From the NCBI GenBank assembly GCA_014879565.1, contig JACSRW010000042.1, positions 1 through 64,000 of the forward strand: a DNA stretch of 64,000 nucleotides. Reading direction: 5' to 3'. Both the position numbers and the translations under genes were made by a program. The number at the start of each line of letters is the position of its first letter. Position 1 is the stretch's first letter. Below the pieces are notes generated by a model. The model made no database searches, had not been told where the DNA came from, and saw only the letters and a list, made by a program, of their open reading frames with translations. The stretch comes from Chitinophagaceae bacterium. GTDB lineage: Bacteria; Bacteroidota; Bacteroidia; Chitinophagales; Chitinophagaceae. Of the stretch, positions 52,627 through 61,250 are shown piece after piece.

Positions 52627-53919
52627 ATGAAAAAAATAGTTTCTGCTTTTCTGATGGGATGTGTATCCCTCGGACTTTCTGCCCAGACAGGTCATATAAT
52701 GCAGGGTATCGGTGCCCAGAACATGTCAATGGGCGGTGCCGCCACCGGCCAGGCGCTGGACATTAATGGCGCCCTTCACTGGAACCCGGGAGCCCTGACC
52801 GAATTTAAAGGCAAAATACTTTCCGTTAATGCCGGCCTTTTTTATTCTTCCCCGAAAGTGAAATCTTCCGTTAATACACCCATGGGGCTGATGAGCGGAA
52901 CTACCAAAGACGCACGGGGCGTATCTATTATGCCTTCGGCCGCCTATGTATGGGGCAAAAAAGACCGCAAACATACCTGGGGTATTTCTGCATTTGGCAT
53001 CAGCGGATTTGGTGTAACCTTCCCGGAAAGTAACAGCAATCCCATCACCATGCCGCAAAGTATGGGTGGTTTTGGCCGGATTGAATCGGATTACCAGTTA
53101 TTGCAGGTGGGACTCACCTATGCATACAAACTGAATGATAAGGTATCGGTCGGTCTCGCTCCCACTTTCAATTTATCCACGCTGGAAATGCTTCCCAATC
53201 CGCTGGCAGCGCCCAGCTCCACCAAGGGATATCCCGGCAGCGATAAAGCAACGGCACTTGGAATCGGCGGACAGGCTGGTATTTATTATAATTCCGGTAA
53301 TGGTTTTAAAATGGGTGCCTCCTACAAATCCCAGCAGTATTTCCAGGAATTTAACTTCAAAAACTATTATCCCGATGGTTCCCAGGCACCGGGGGTTGAT
53401 TTCCGGATGAACTATCCGGCTATCTATTCAGCTGGTCTGGGTTACAGTAATAAATTGTTTGACCTGGCGCTCGACTACCGCTTTGTGGATTACAAAAACA
53501 CCAAAGGCTTTACTGCCAAGGGATGGAATATGGATGCTTCTGTGGCCGGTTTTGGCTGGAAAAGCATCTCGGTAGTATCTGCCGGTATCCAGTACAAAGC
53601 GCTTAAAGCAATGCCCTTCCGCTTAGGCTATACCTACAGCAGCAGTCCGATCAATTCCGAACTGGCCATGTTCTCGCTTCCGGCCACGGCCATTATCAAA
53701 CATGCCTTCCAGTTAGGTTTTGGCTATGAAGTCGGCAAGAAATTCACGCTGAACGGAGTATTCCATCACGGAAGCAGTGGTGGTTACACCAGCGGTCCCC
53801 TGCTGAACCCGATGATGATTACAGGCAGCAATCCTTACGGCGCAGTTCCCGGAAGTAATGTTTCCTATAAAATGAGCACCAATATGCTGATGTTTGGCGT
53901 GAATTATAAATTCATGTAA
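52627..53919 (+). CDS. FadL/OmpP1/TodX-type outer-membrane transporter
   Basis: A 430-residue outer-membrane protein with signal peptide (MKKIVSAFLMGCVSLGLSAQ) and the FadL-type start GHIMQGIGAQNMSMGGAATGQALDINGALHWNPGAL, whose NPA/NPG segment plugs the barrel in this family. Its many amphipathic strands (about 14) end with FGVNYKFM. Members carry long-chain fatty acids or hydrophobic compounds across the outer membrane. An ATG two codons upstream (52621) is an alternative start. It ends at a strong bidirectional terminator. Confidence 0.9.
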   Translation: MKKIVSAFLMGCVSLGLSAQTGHIMQGIGAQNMSMGGAATGQALDINGALHWNPGALTEFKGKILSVNAGLFYSSPKVKSSVNTPMGLMSGTTKDARGVSIMPSAAYVWGKKDRKHTWGISAFGISGFGVTFPESNSNPITMPQSMGGFGRIESDYQLLQVGLTYAYKLNDKVSVGLAPTFNLSTLEMLPNPLAAPSSTKGYPGSDKATALGIGGQAGIYYNSGNGFKMGASYKSQQYFQEFNFKNYYPDGSQAPGVDFRMNYPAIYSAGLGYSNKLFDLALDYRFVDYKNTKGFTAKGWNMDASVAGFGWKSISVVSAGIQYKALKAMPFRLGYTYSSSPINSELAMFSLPATAIIKHAFQLGFGYEVGKKFTLNGVFHHGSSGGYTSGPLLNPMMITGSNPYGAVPGSNVSYKMSTNMLMFGVNYKFM

Positions 53920-53936
53920 AACGGAACTTCCTTTAT

Positions 53937-53970
53937 AAAAAAACGCCGCGGCAACCCGCGGCGTTTTTTT
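53937..53970. terminator. Bidirectional terminator between the FadL-type and GH13 genes
   Basis: A perfect 11-bp GC-rich stem (53941-53951 with 53956-53966), CAAC loop, T-run at 53964-53970 and A-run at 53937-53943, so it serves both convergent genes. Confidence 0.92.
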
Positions 53971-53978
53971 ATGCACCC

Positions 53979-55853
53979 CTACCTGACTTCTAGAATCAGG
54001 GCCGAGCGGGCAGGAACCTGCAGTTCTTTTCCCAGGGCGTTGTTTTGACCGCTGATCACATTCGTAACCTGTGATTTCCCCCCGAGTATTTCAGCAAAAC
54101 GGCCGGTGGGCAGTAATCCGGCCTCCCCGTTTTTATTCAAAACAATCATTACGGTTTCCTTTTCATTGTATCTGAACCAGACATAAAAACCGTTGGCCGG
54201 ACTAAAATGCAGGGTCTTTCCATCATGTATCACCTGTTTATTTTTTCTCCATAACAGCAGTTTCCGTAAAAAGTCCTGTGTACGTAACTGACCGGCCGTA
54301 AGTCCCCTGCCACTGAATCCGTCTGCCGCATCGCCGGGCCAGCCTCCCGGAAAATCAGTGCGGATAAGCCCATGATCACCGGGTTTGGCAGAATTCTGCA
54401 GAAGAATTTCTGTACCGTAATACAACTGTGGTATTCCCCGGCTGGTAAGTATCCAGGCCAGGGCCATCTGCTGCAGCGCGGTATCCTCTTTCAGCGAGGT
54501 AAAAAGCCTGTCCATATCATGATTGTCGCCAAATATCAGCAGGTCTTTCGGATTCGCATATACATAGTCGTTTGCAAGCCCTTCATATAATTTAACCAGT
54601 CCTTTATCCCAGGTTTCCGGTTCTGTCAGGGCCTGTACAAGGGCGGCCTGATTGGGAAAATCCATGGTGCTTTTCAGACAGCCCCGGTAACCCGTGGCAT
54701 TGGCTTTGCCCTGCTGCCAGTAGGCGGCAATCAGGGGATTGGTACTCCACTCCTCTCCTGTAATACTGAATCCGGGATATTCCTTCATGATACTGCAGGT
54801 CCAGTCTTCCAGAAATTTCTTCCGGGAATACGGATAGGTATCCTGCCGGATACCAGCCAGTCCCAGGGTTTCAATCCACCAGATACTGTTCTGGATCAGG
54901 TAGGTGGCCAGGAAGGGATTTTCCTGGTTCATATCCGGCATAGACGAGACAAACCAGCCTTTGACCATTTTCTCCTTATCAGAGGAGGCGGCATATAAAT
55001 CCTGGTTTACGGTACGGCGGTGATTTGTAATCTGCAAAGAATCCGGGTAGTTGATCCAGTCCCGGAACGGAAGGTTTTTCATCCACCAGTATTCAGATCC
55101 CGTATGGTTGACCACTCCGTCAAAAATGAGTTTTAACCCTTTCTGCCGGGCTTTATCAGCCAGTTCTTTATATTCCTCCAGGGTCCCAAAGCGGGGATCC
55201 ACTTTATAAAAATCTGTGATCGCATAACCATGATAGGAAGCATGGGCCATATCATTCTCCAGCAGGGGTGTCGGCCAGATGGCGGTAAAACCCATTCCGG
55301 CAATATAATCCAGCCGGTTGATCATCCCCCGGATATCTCCCCCGTGACGGCCATAATCATTTTTTCGGTTGACCCGGGTTTCCCGCATACCGGATACCCG
55401 GTCATTGGTTGTATCGCCGTTGGCAAAACGGTCAGGTGTTATAAGATAAATCACATCAGAAGAACCAAAGCCCTTTACAGCGGCTTTCTGTTTATCCCGG
55501 GAAGCAAGCGCATATTCATAACTGTAAACAGACTGACCGTTTTGGGTAAACCGGATAGTAAACCGGCCCGGTTTCACTGAGGGAGACAAAACCAGGTCCA
55601 GGAACAGATAATCGGGACTGTCTGCCTTGTGTACTTTCCGGAGTGAAACACCCGGATATTTCAGCGATACGGTACTGGCCCCGATACCCGGTGCATGAAC
55701 CAGTAATTGTAAGAACGGATTTTTCATGCCTGTCCACCAGTTCATTGGCTCCACACGAAGGTTTTGCGCCTGAAGCAGGCAACTGTTTACCAGCAAAAAA
55801 AACAGGAACCCGTTGCTCAGCAAAAAGTTCCTGCGGACAAATTTATTTCTCAT
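53979..55853 (-). CDS. Exported GH13 alpha-amylase/cyclomaltodextrinase-like enzyme
   Basis: A 624-residue enzyme that cleaves alpha-glucans such as starch or pullulan fragments. A hydrophobic signal segment (FLFFLLVNSCLLQAQ) is followed by a cyclomaltodextrinase-type N-terminal domain (about 30-125), the GH13 barrel and a C-terminal beta domain. The catalytic residues are visible: nucleophile Asp338 in GIRQDTYPY, acid/base Glu367 in TGEEWS and Asp446 in FGDNHDMDR. The conserved DGVVNHTG is also present. It resembles SusA/neopullulanase, and may work with the glycan importers in the window, but it is not in the same operon. Confidence 0.93.
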   Translation of the reverse strand: MRNKFVRRNFLLSNGFLFFLLVNSCLLQAQNLRVEPMNWWTGMKNPFLQLLVHAPGIGASTVSLKYPGVSLRKVHKADSPDYLFLDLVLSPSVKPGRFTIRFTQNGQSVYSYEYALASRDKQKAAVKGFGSSDVIYLITPDRFANGDTTNDRVSGMRETRVNRKNDYGRHGGDIRGMINRLDYIAGMGFTAIWPTPLLENDMAHASYHGYAITDFYKVDPRFGTLEEYKELADKARQKGLKLIFDGVVNHTGSEYWWMKNLPFRDWINYPDSLQITNHRRTVNQDLYAASSDKEKMVKGWFVSSMPDMNQENPFLATYLIQNSIWWIETLGLAGIRQDTYPYSRKKFLEDWTCSIMKEYPGFSITGEEWSTNPLIAAYWQQGKANATGYRGCLKSTMDFPNQAALVQALTEPETWDKGLVKLYEGLANDYVYANPKDLLIFGDNHDMDRLFTSLKEDTALQQMALAWILTSRGIPQLYYGTEILLQNSAKPGDHGLIRTDFPGGWPGDAADGFSGRGLTAGQLRTQDFLRKLLLWRKNKQVIHDGKTLHFSPANGFYVWFRYNEKETVMIVLNKNGEAGLLPTGRFAEILGGKSQVTNVISGQNNALGKELQVPARSALILEVR

Positions 55854-55869
55854 AAAAACTGAATATACT

Positions 55870-55877
55870 CAAAGGTA
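55870..55877 (-). promoter_or_regulatory. -7 promoter element for the GH13 gene
   Basis: The minus strand reads TACCTTTG, an exact TAnnTTTG match, 16 bases before the ATG. Confidence 0.5.
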
Positions 55878-55913
55878 TTTATTACCCTTTAATCTGCTCA
55901 GTAGTTTTCCGGT

Positions 55914-57233
55914 TTATTCCACCCGGAAGACCGGGTTTTGCACACAAATGATTTTTTTCTCTTTATTACACCAGGTTTTACGGGCTTTCGCAATGGTCTG
56001 TGCTTTTGCCGAACTGATCAGTTGGTTCCAGTCCGGGTTCCGCGTAAAGGGACTCATGTATTTCTCCAGCGATTCCCGGAAATTAAAGGTAAAAATCCCG
56101 CCCAGGCTGGCATTGCCTGCAGACAATTCCCCTTTTGCAGCTGCTGTCATGATCAGGGAAACAGGCTTTGGCGAAAGAAAAAGCGCCATACAATTGTTCT
56201 GATCCCAGCCAACCGAGGAGGTGCGGGTTGTGGCCCCTTCATCCACCACCAGACTGGCTGCCCCCGGATCGTTATTACAGCAGTCACTGATGACAAGGTT
56301 CATACGGGCCCCCTTTGCTTTTAGTTTCTGGAAAATGGACTCTGTGTTCAGGGTATAAGCCCCGCCAAATTGCTGAAAGCTTTTATCACGCAAATCCAGG
56401 TAGGGAAACTGGTAGGCCTGGTTCATATCATTAAACCCATGGCCCGTATAATAGAAAACTACAATATCGTTGGGTGCCGGGCGAACTGCACTGATGGCTT
56501 TATCCACATTTATTTTACTGAAGGCCTGCCCCTCAATTACCTGCGGGTTAAAGCGGATCTGGAGAAATTCGGCTACCTGGCTGAACAGCCGGTAGGTCGC
56601 TTCCTTGTCCACCACGCAGGTACGGCCGATGGACTGATCATTGGTATTGGCCACCAGTACCAGGTGCAGACTGGTTTGTTTTTCAGCCGGGGTAAGGTCA
56701 CGGGTAACGGTTTCAAACTGCTGAATATAAAAATCATCCTGCTGGGTGAAATAATGCAGTACCAGATCTTTGTCTAGATCCTTTTCATCCAGCAGCCTGA
56801 CCTCATCAAAAGTTCCCATATCCTGTGACTGATCCTCATTCACACAATACACAAAAGCGGGATCATAATATCCGGAATCCGGGACCTCCTCAAATACAAA
56901 ATGATCAGGCAGATAATCTCCGGCGTTCCCCAGTATACTTCGGGGCTGTTCGGCATAAAAAATCAGCTGGGTACTGTCGGGTGTACCATCCTCATGTTCG
57001 CCGTAAATTTCCACCATGGGCAGCTCAACCAGGTGCCGGGTATTCATTTCATCAAAATATTCCACCCTGAAAAAACCGGTGCCATCCGCGTTCCTGAGCA
57101 TAAAAGCCCGGTAATCCTCGCGAACCCCGTCAATAGTATAATGATACCTGAACTCATAAATGGTCTGGGAAAAGGCGCCAAACCCTGCAGACAACAGGGA
57201 TGCCAGGAGGATCAGCCTGATCGGATAAAGCAT
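55914..57233 (-). CDS. Exported caspase-like (C14/metacaspase-type) protein
   Basis: A 439-residue protein with a signal peptide (MLYPIRLILLASLLSAGFGAFSQ). The N-terminal half is a non-enzymatic region with acidic patches. The C-terminal half is a caspase-fold domain with His265 in VVFYYTGHGFND and the Cys in LVISDCCNNDP (Cys318/319, the second fitting the family's DxC pattern). The region SLHLVLVANTNDQSIGRTCVVD opens the fold. The target is unknown. It is upstream of and on the same strand as the GH13 gene, with 60 bases between, and is divergent from the TPR protein. Confidence 0.88.
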   Translation of the reverse strand: MLYPIRLILLASLLSAGFGAFSQTIYEFRYHYTIDGVREDYRAFMLRNADGTGFFRVEYFDEMNTRHLVELPMVEIYGEHEDGTPDSTQLIFYAEQPRSILGNAGDYLPDHFVFEEVPDSGYYDPAFVYCVNEDQSQDMGTFDEVRLLDEKDLDKDLVLHYFTQQDDFYIQQFETVTRDLTPAEKQTSLHLVLVANTNDQSIGRTCVVDKEATYRLFSQVAEFLQIRFNPQVIEGQAFSKINVDKAISAVRPAPNDIVVFYYTGHGFNDMNQAYQFPYLDLRDKSFQQFGGAYTLNTESIFQKLKAKGARMNLVISDCCNNDPGAASLVVDEGATTRTSSVGWDQNNCMALFLSPKPVSLIMTAAAKGELSAGNASLGGIFTFNFRESLEKYMSPFTRNPDWNQLISSAKAQTIAKARKTWCNKEKKIICVQNPVFRVE

Positions 57234-57352
57234 GGTTTTGGTTTTGAGGTGAACTTAAATCTAAACAATCCCGCTGACAAGGCCAAAAAAGTACCAACGC
57301 TTCTGTCCGGCTGAACGGGGAAATATTTATATTAGGTACTTCAACGTTGAAC

Positions 57353-58972
57353 ATGAAACCACACTACCTCTTGCCGGGAAGTCTTCAGCGACTGGCCCTC
57401 TTTCTGCTGCTGTTTTTTTTCCTAACAGAGCCATGTGCAGCCCAGAAATCAAAAGCAGACAGCCTTCGCTTTTTACTCGACCGGGAAAAAACGGACACGG
57501 CCCGGGTCAGACTGATGTGGCAGCTGGCCGGAGCCATTGGTGTCTATAATCCTGACACAGCCCTCCTGCTTTCCCAGCAGGCCTTATACCTCTCGCGGAG
57601 TTACCACTATGAGGAAGGTGAGTCACGGACGATCGGGGTACTGGCCAATACCATGACCAAGATCGGGAACTATCCAAGAGCCCTTGAACTCAATTTTCAG
57701 AAACTCCAGCTGGAAGAGAAACGAAATAAACCCCGTAACCTGGCAAGTGTACTGATGAATATAGGGGTGGTTTATGTGCTGCAGGAAGAGTACCGGAAAG
57801 CGCTTTATTATTACCGGAAAGCAGATTCCGTTATCCGGCAGCACCAGGTGGAAGACATGCGGTATTATATCAATCTGAACCTGGGTGATGTTTATAACCG
57901 CCTGCATATTTCTGATTCCGCCTTTACTTATTTCAGTATTTCCCTGGAACTGGCCCGGAAGCTGGATGACGGGGATCTGGTGGGCACTTCCCGGACAGGT
58001 TTAGGCCACACGTACCTCAAACTGGGAAATTTTCCGGAATCGGCCATTCAGTACAGAACGGCGACAATACTGCTGCAGGCAGCACAGGATGACGAAATCC
58101 TTTGTGAAGCTTGGCTGGGAATGGCTGAATTGTTTCAAAAAACCGGGGAAAAAGATTCTGCCGCCTATTATGCCGGTCAGTCCATGCGGCTTGCCCGGGC
58201 AGACGGTTTTCTTTCCAAAGAGCTGGAAGCCGCCGAATTCCTCGCCGGTTTATACCGGGATAAAAGAAATATTGACAGCGCTTTTTTTTACCTCAATACA
58301 GTTCAGCAGCTCAATGATTCCGTAAACAGTAAAAGCCGGATCCGCGAATCACAGGTTATTTCAAGCAATGAACAATTCCGGCAACTGGAACTGGAAGAAT
58401 CGCGGCGTAAAGCAAAAGAAGAAAGGGCCCAGCAACTGCAGTTACTCCTGATTGCCATTTTTATCCCCGGTTTTTTTCTGCTCACCCTGTTATTAAGCCG
58501 GGTGAATGTACCGGTCCGGATGATCCGGGTACTGGGTGTGCTGTCCCTGTTGTTCCTTTTTGAATACCTGACCCTGCTGCTGCATCCCCGGGTGGCCGCA
58601 CTGACACATCATACACCCCTGCTGGAAATTCTGATTTTTGTGGGTATTGCCTCTTTTCTGATTCCCGTTCACCATAAGCTGGAACACTGGTTTGTACACA
58701 AACTGACACAGCACCGGCATCGGAAATCCCTGGTTGCTGCGCCGGAAAGCATGCCGGAGACAGTGATCCCCGAAAACAGGATGGACGATTCGTCACCGCC
58801 ACAGGAGGAAAAGCCGCAGGCTGACCTACCTGCTCCCTCTGCTGAAACCAATACGGATATAATCCCGGAATTAAATGAATCTGCGGGTGTAGCACCGGAG
58901 CCGGATACAGGTACAGATCCGGACAGACTGGAAGATCCGGAAATAAAAAAAGCCCCGCCTGGCAAGCAGTAG
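57353..58972 (+). CDS. TPR membrane protein with C-terminal transmembrane region
   Basis: A 539-residue protein. It has a signal segment (LALFLLLFFFLTEPCAAQ), about six to seven TPR motifs (about 40-320, e.g. ALELNFQKLQLEEKRNKPRN and SAFTYFSISLELARKLDD), and a short coiled coil (QLELEESRRKAKEERAQQ). Three hydrophobic helices follow (about 368-445). The final 90 residues are a Pro/Glu-rich, probably disordered cytoplasmic tail. The layout resembles Bacteroidota TPR sensor proteins, but here the kinase or LytTR output domain is missing. The ATG at 57353 is used; a TTG lies two codons earlier. Confidence 0.82.
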   Translation: MKPHYLLPGSLQRLALFLLLFFFLTEPCAAQKSKADSLRFLLDREKTDTARVRLMWQLAGAIGVYNPDTALLLSQQALYLSRSYHYEEGESRTIGVLANTMTKIGNYPRALELNFQKLQLEEKRNKPRNLASVLMNIGVVYVLQEEYRKALYYYRKADSVIRQHQVEDMRYYINLNLGDVYNRLHISDSAFTYFSISLELARKLDDGDLVGTSRTGLGHTYLKLGNFPESAIQYRTATILLQAAQDDEILCEAWLGMAELFQKTGEKDSAAYYAGQSMRLARADGFLSKELEAAEFLAGLYRDKRNIDSAFFYLNTVQQLNDSVNSKSRIRESQVISSNEQFRQLELEESRRKAKEERAQQLQLLLIAIFIPGFFLLTLLLSRVNVPVRMIRVLGVLSLLFLFEYLTLLLHPRVAALTHHTPLLEILIFVGIASFLIPVHHKLEHWFVHKLTQHRHRKSLVAAPESMPETVIPENRMDDSSPPQEEKPQADLPAPSAETNTDIIPELNESAGVAPEPDTGTDPDRLEDPEIKKAPPGKQ

Positions 58973-58982
58973 GCGGGACTTT
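58945..58982 (-). terminator. Terminator of the small lipoprotein gene, overlapping the TPR gene
   Basis: Stem 58949-58960 with 58971-58982 (11 of 12 pairs), 10-base loop. The T-run is strong on the minus strand only. It overlaps the last codons and stop of the TPR gene. Confidence 0.65.
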
Positions 58983-58999
58983 CTACATTGTTCAGTAAC

Positions 59000-59218
59000 T
59001 TAATCCGTCGTTTTTACCGGACGGGTGTCCGCTGTATCCATACCGGTTGTATCCGGCGAAGCAGGCGTGGTTATCTGCTCAACTGGTTTTGCAGCGGGGG
59101 TGTCGGCGCTTTCTCCTTTTTTATCTGCGCTGTTATTACAGGCCATTACAAAAAGGGTAAACGCCAGCAGGATTCCGGATACAATTCCGGCAGAGGTGGA
59201 GGTTTTTTGGGTGGTCAT
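59000..59218 (-). CDS. Small lipoprotein of unknown function
   Basis: A 72-residue protein with a hydrophobic segment and lipobox ending LFVMAC (Cys27), then a low-complexity Ala/Asp/Thr/Pro-rich tail (NNSADKKGESADTPAAKPVE...). There is no recognisable domain. Supported by the lipobox and the terminator. It lies 89 bases downstream of the DUF6370 gene, so it may be cotranscribed. Confidence 0.65.
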   Translation of the reverse strand: MTTQKTSTSAGIVSGILLAFTLFVMACNNSADKKGESADTPAAKPVEQITTPASPDTTGMDTADTRPVKTTD

Positions 59219-59306
59219 ATAGTTAGTTTAGACATACAGGTTACGATATTTTTATAATATTTCCAAAAAATACTGAAACCCCTGTAATGACCATCCTGTT
59301 TATCAC

Positions 59307-59660
59307 TCAGGGAGCCGGCATTTTGGGAGCTGCCGGTAATAACCGGAAATAGCTGGCCTTAAAGCGCCCTTTAACAACTTTGCCTGACACTTCCGCTTTG
59401 CGTATGGCATTGCAAAAGCCGTCTTCCGCATGCGCGTCTCCATGATCATTAATATCGGCTCCGTCCACGAAATAGGCTTTCCCGTCAATCCTGATGGCGA
59501 GACTGCAACCGGGAGCTTTCAGCCCGAACTGGCATTGACCGCAGGAAGCTTCAACCACCTGTTTTTTTTGCAGGGTGTCCCTGGTCTGTACATCTGCCTG
59601 CCGGGCGCTGACCCAACCGGCCAGGCAAAGAGACAGAAAAAGCAGCATTGTTTTTTTCAT
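59307..59660 (-). CDS. DUF6370-family exported cysteine protein
   Basis: A 117-residue exported protein with a signal peptide (MKKTMLLFLSLCLAGWVSA). The mature domain matches DUF6370: VVEASCGQCQFGLKAPGC (Cys40, Cys43, Cys52), IRIDGKAYFVDGADINDHGD and DGFCNAIRKAEV (Cys83). The CxxC and His-rich layout suggests metal or redox chemistry in the periplasm, but no function is established. The start overlaps the end of the ABC ATPase gene by 4 bases (ATGA), implying translational coupling. Confidence 0.82.
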   Translation of the reverse strand: MKKTMLLFLSLCLAGWVSARQADVQTRDTLQKKQVVEASCGQCQFGLKAPGCSLAIRIDGKAYFVDGADINDHGDAHAEDGFCNAIRKAEVSGKVVKGRFKASYFRLLPAAPKMPAP

Positions 59661-60658
59661 ATTTTTAATTGTTGGTTTTTAATGGTGCGTATATCGGCCG
59701 GGGCGATACATACATTCACTGTTGCCCCTTTTTCCAGCTGGCCATTGGAGCGCACAAGTAAATGAATATTCCCCGATACCAGTTCATTCATAAAATAACT
59801 GCCCCGGTAACGGGAATTTTTTACTGTACAAATCAACCCCGTTTCATCCGGATTGCCCAGGTAAAATTTCTCCGTCCTTGCAAACCAGCTATTCCCCTCC
59901 CCCGCATCCCGGGATGTGCCGGTGAGCTGATAAAAGACCGGGGCCGGCAACAGGTTAAATTCACCCAGCAGGGAAGCGGTATAAAGATCCGCAGGATGCT
60001 CATATACCAAATGCGGCGTTCCCTGCTGCACCAGGCTTCCTTTGCGTAATACCAGCACCCTGTGGGCCCAGGACAATAAATCCTCCGCATCATGCGATAC
60101 CATCATCACCGTAACGCTGGCCATTTCCACAATATCCTGTAGTACCTTTTTCATCAGGCGGGTATGGGATTGGTCAAGATTGGAAAAGGGTTCATCCAGC
60201 AATAATAAACCCGGTTGGGTACTGAGCAATCTTGCCAGAACCACTCTTTGTCTTTCTCCTCCCGATAACTGGTCGGTGCGGCGGGAAAGTAAAGTTGAAA
60301 TCCGGCAACGCTCATATAAAGCAGCGGCTTCTTCCGGCGCCAGGAGATTCTTTGCTTCCAGTTCTTCTTCCACCCGGTAATTGTTCCGCAGTTCAAAATG
60401 CTGACTCAGAAAAGCTATCTCCGGGTGACCCGGCAGTAATTTTTCCAGGGGGCCTCTGACCCGTATTCCTTTATAATAAATTTCTCCCTTGTCCGGTTGT
60501 AAAAGACCGGCAATCATTTTAAGCAGACTGCTTTTGCCCGAACCGGTTTCTCCGATTATGGCCATTTGTTCTCCTTCCTGCTGCACAAAACTCAGTTCCT
60601 GTACAGCCAGTCCATCTTTTATTTCTTTACCCAGACCTTTAACTTCCAGTAGTTCCAT
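59657..60658 (-). CDS. ABC transporter ATPase with TOBE-like tail, permease not adjacent
   Basis: A 333-residue ABC ATPase of the FbpC/PotA/MalK type. Walker A is GETGSGKS (36-43), the Q-loop is near FLSQHFEL, the signature is LSGGERQRV (131-139), Walker B is LLLLDEPFSNLD (151-162), and the H-loop is MMVSHDAED. The last 90 residues resemble a TOBE regulatory domain. Membrane subunits or a binding protein should be next to it, but none are present. It lies 13 bases after the GNAT gene and overlaps DUF6370, so all three form a unit. Substrate unknown; iron, sulfate or molybdate would be typical of this type. Confidence 0.88.
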   Translation of the reverse strand: MELLEVKGLGKEIKDGLAVQELSFVQQEGEQMAIIGETGSGKSSLLKMIAGLLQPDKGEIYYKGIRVRGPLEKLLPGHPEIAFLSQHFELRNNYRVEEELEAKNLLAPEEAAALYERCRISTLLSRRTDQLSGGERQRVVLARLLSTQPGLLLLDEPFSNLDQSHTRLMKKVLQDIVEMASVTVMMVSHDAEDLLSWAHRVLVLRKGSLVQQGTPHLVYEHPADLYTASLLGEFNLLPAPVFYQLTGTSRDAGEGNSWFARTEKFYLGNPDETGLICTVKNSRYRGSYFMNELVSGNIHLLVRSNGQLEKGATVNVCIAPADIRTIKNQQLKI

Positions 60659-60671
60659 AGTTCCTGTTATT

Positions 60672-61220
60672 TCAGGCCTGTTCAGTTTTTTCCAGCATTT
60701 TTTCCATGGTCAGAAATTCAAGTGGCCGGAGATGTTTGCCCGTAAGTCCGTCTTCCCGGAAAAACTTTCTTTCACCGGTATCCCGGTATCCGTGCCTTGC
60801 ATACCAGCTGATAAGCTCATCTCTTACGGATATAACGGACATATAAATGACTGTACACCCCCTGCTTAAGGTCCACTCCTCCGCAGCCTGTAAAATGGCT
60901 TTCCCGATACCCCCACCCTGGTTTTCCGGCCGTACACTGAACATTCCCAGGTATACTTTTGACCCGTGTTGCTGCAGGTTGACACATCCCAGCAGGCTCC
61001 CGTCTGTATCTGTATATTTTAAAAAAACACTCCCCTCCAGATCCATCACCTCCCGGACATTCTTTTCATCGGTCCGCACATTTCCGGCAATAAGATCCGC
61101 CTCTGTGGTCCAGCCTTTTCGGGAACTCTCCCCCCTGTAAGCACTGTTTAGCAGGTGTACCAGGAAAGGAATATCGGCCTGGCCGGCAATCTGTATAGCA
61201 GGATGACTGAAACGGTTCAT
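60672..61220 (-). CDS. GNAT-family N-acetyltransferase
   Basis: A 182-residue GNAT protein. The acetyl-CoA binding motif A is LGMFSVRPENQGGGIGKAILQAAE (residues about 91-114), followed by the motif B region VIYMSVISVRDELISWYARHGYRDTG. It likely acetylates a small molecule or protein; the substrate cannot be read. It is the first gene of the GNAT - ABC - DUF6370 unit. A TAnnTTTG match lies only 4 bases upstream, so the transcript may be leaderless if that is the promoter. Confidence 0.9.
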   Translation of the reverse strand: MNRFSHPAIQIAGQADIPFLVHLLNSAYRGESSRKGWTTEADLIAGNVRTDEKNVREVMDLEGSVFLKYTDTDGSLLGCVNLQQHGSKVYLGMFSVRPENQGGGIGKAILQAAEEWTLSRGCTVIYMSVISVRDELISWYARHGYRDTGERKFFREDGLTGKHLRPLEFLTMEKMLEKTEQA

Positions 61221-61224
61221 CCCG

Positions 61225-61232
61225 CAAATGTA
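61225..61232 (-). promoter_or_regulatory. -7-like element abutting the GNAT start
   Basis: The minus strand reads TACATTTG, an exact TAnnTTTG match, ending only 4 bases before the ATG at 61220. If used, transcription would begin at or just inside the gene. Confidence 0.3.
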
Positions 61233-61250
61233 CAGGCTTTATTGCAGCGA

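Noticed and set aside
55914-58972. Caspase-like protein, TPR protein and amylase as a defence island
   Set aside because: They are divergent, carry signal peptides and sit among housekeeping envelope genes with no nuclease, toxin or nucleotide-sensor partner.
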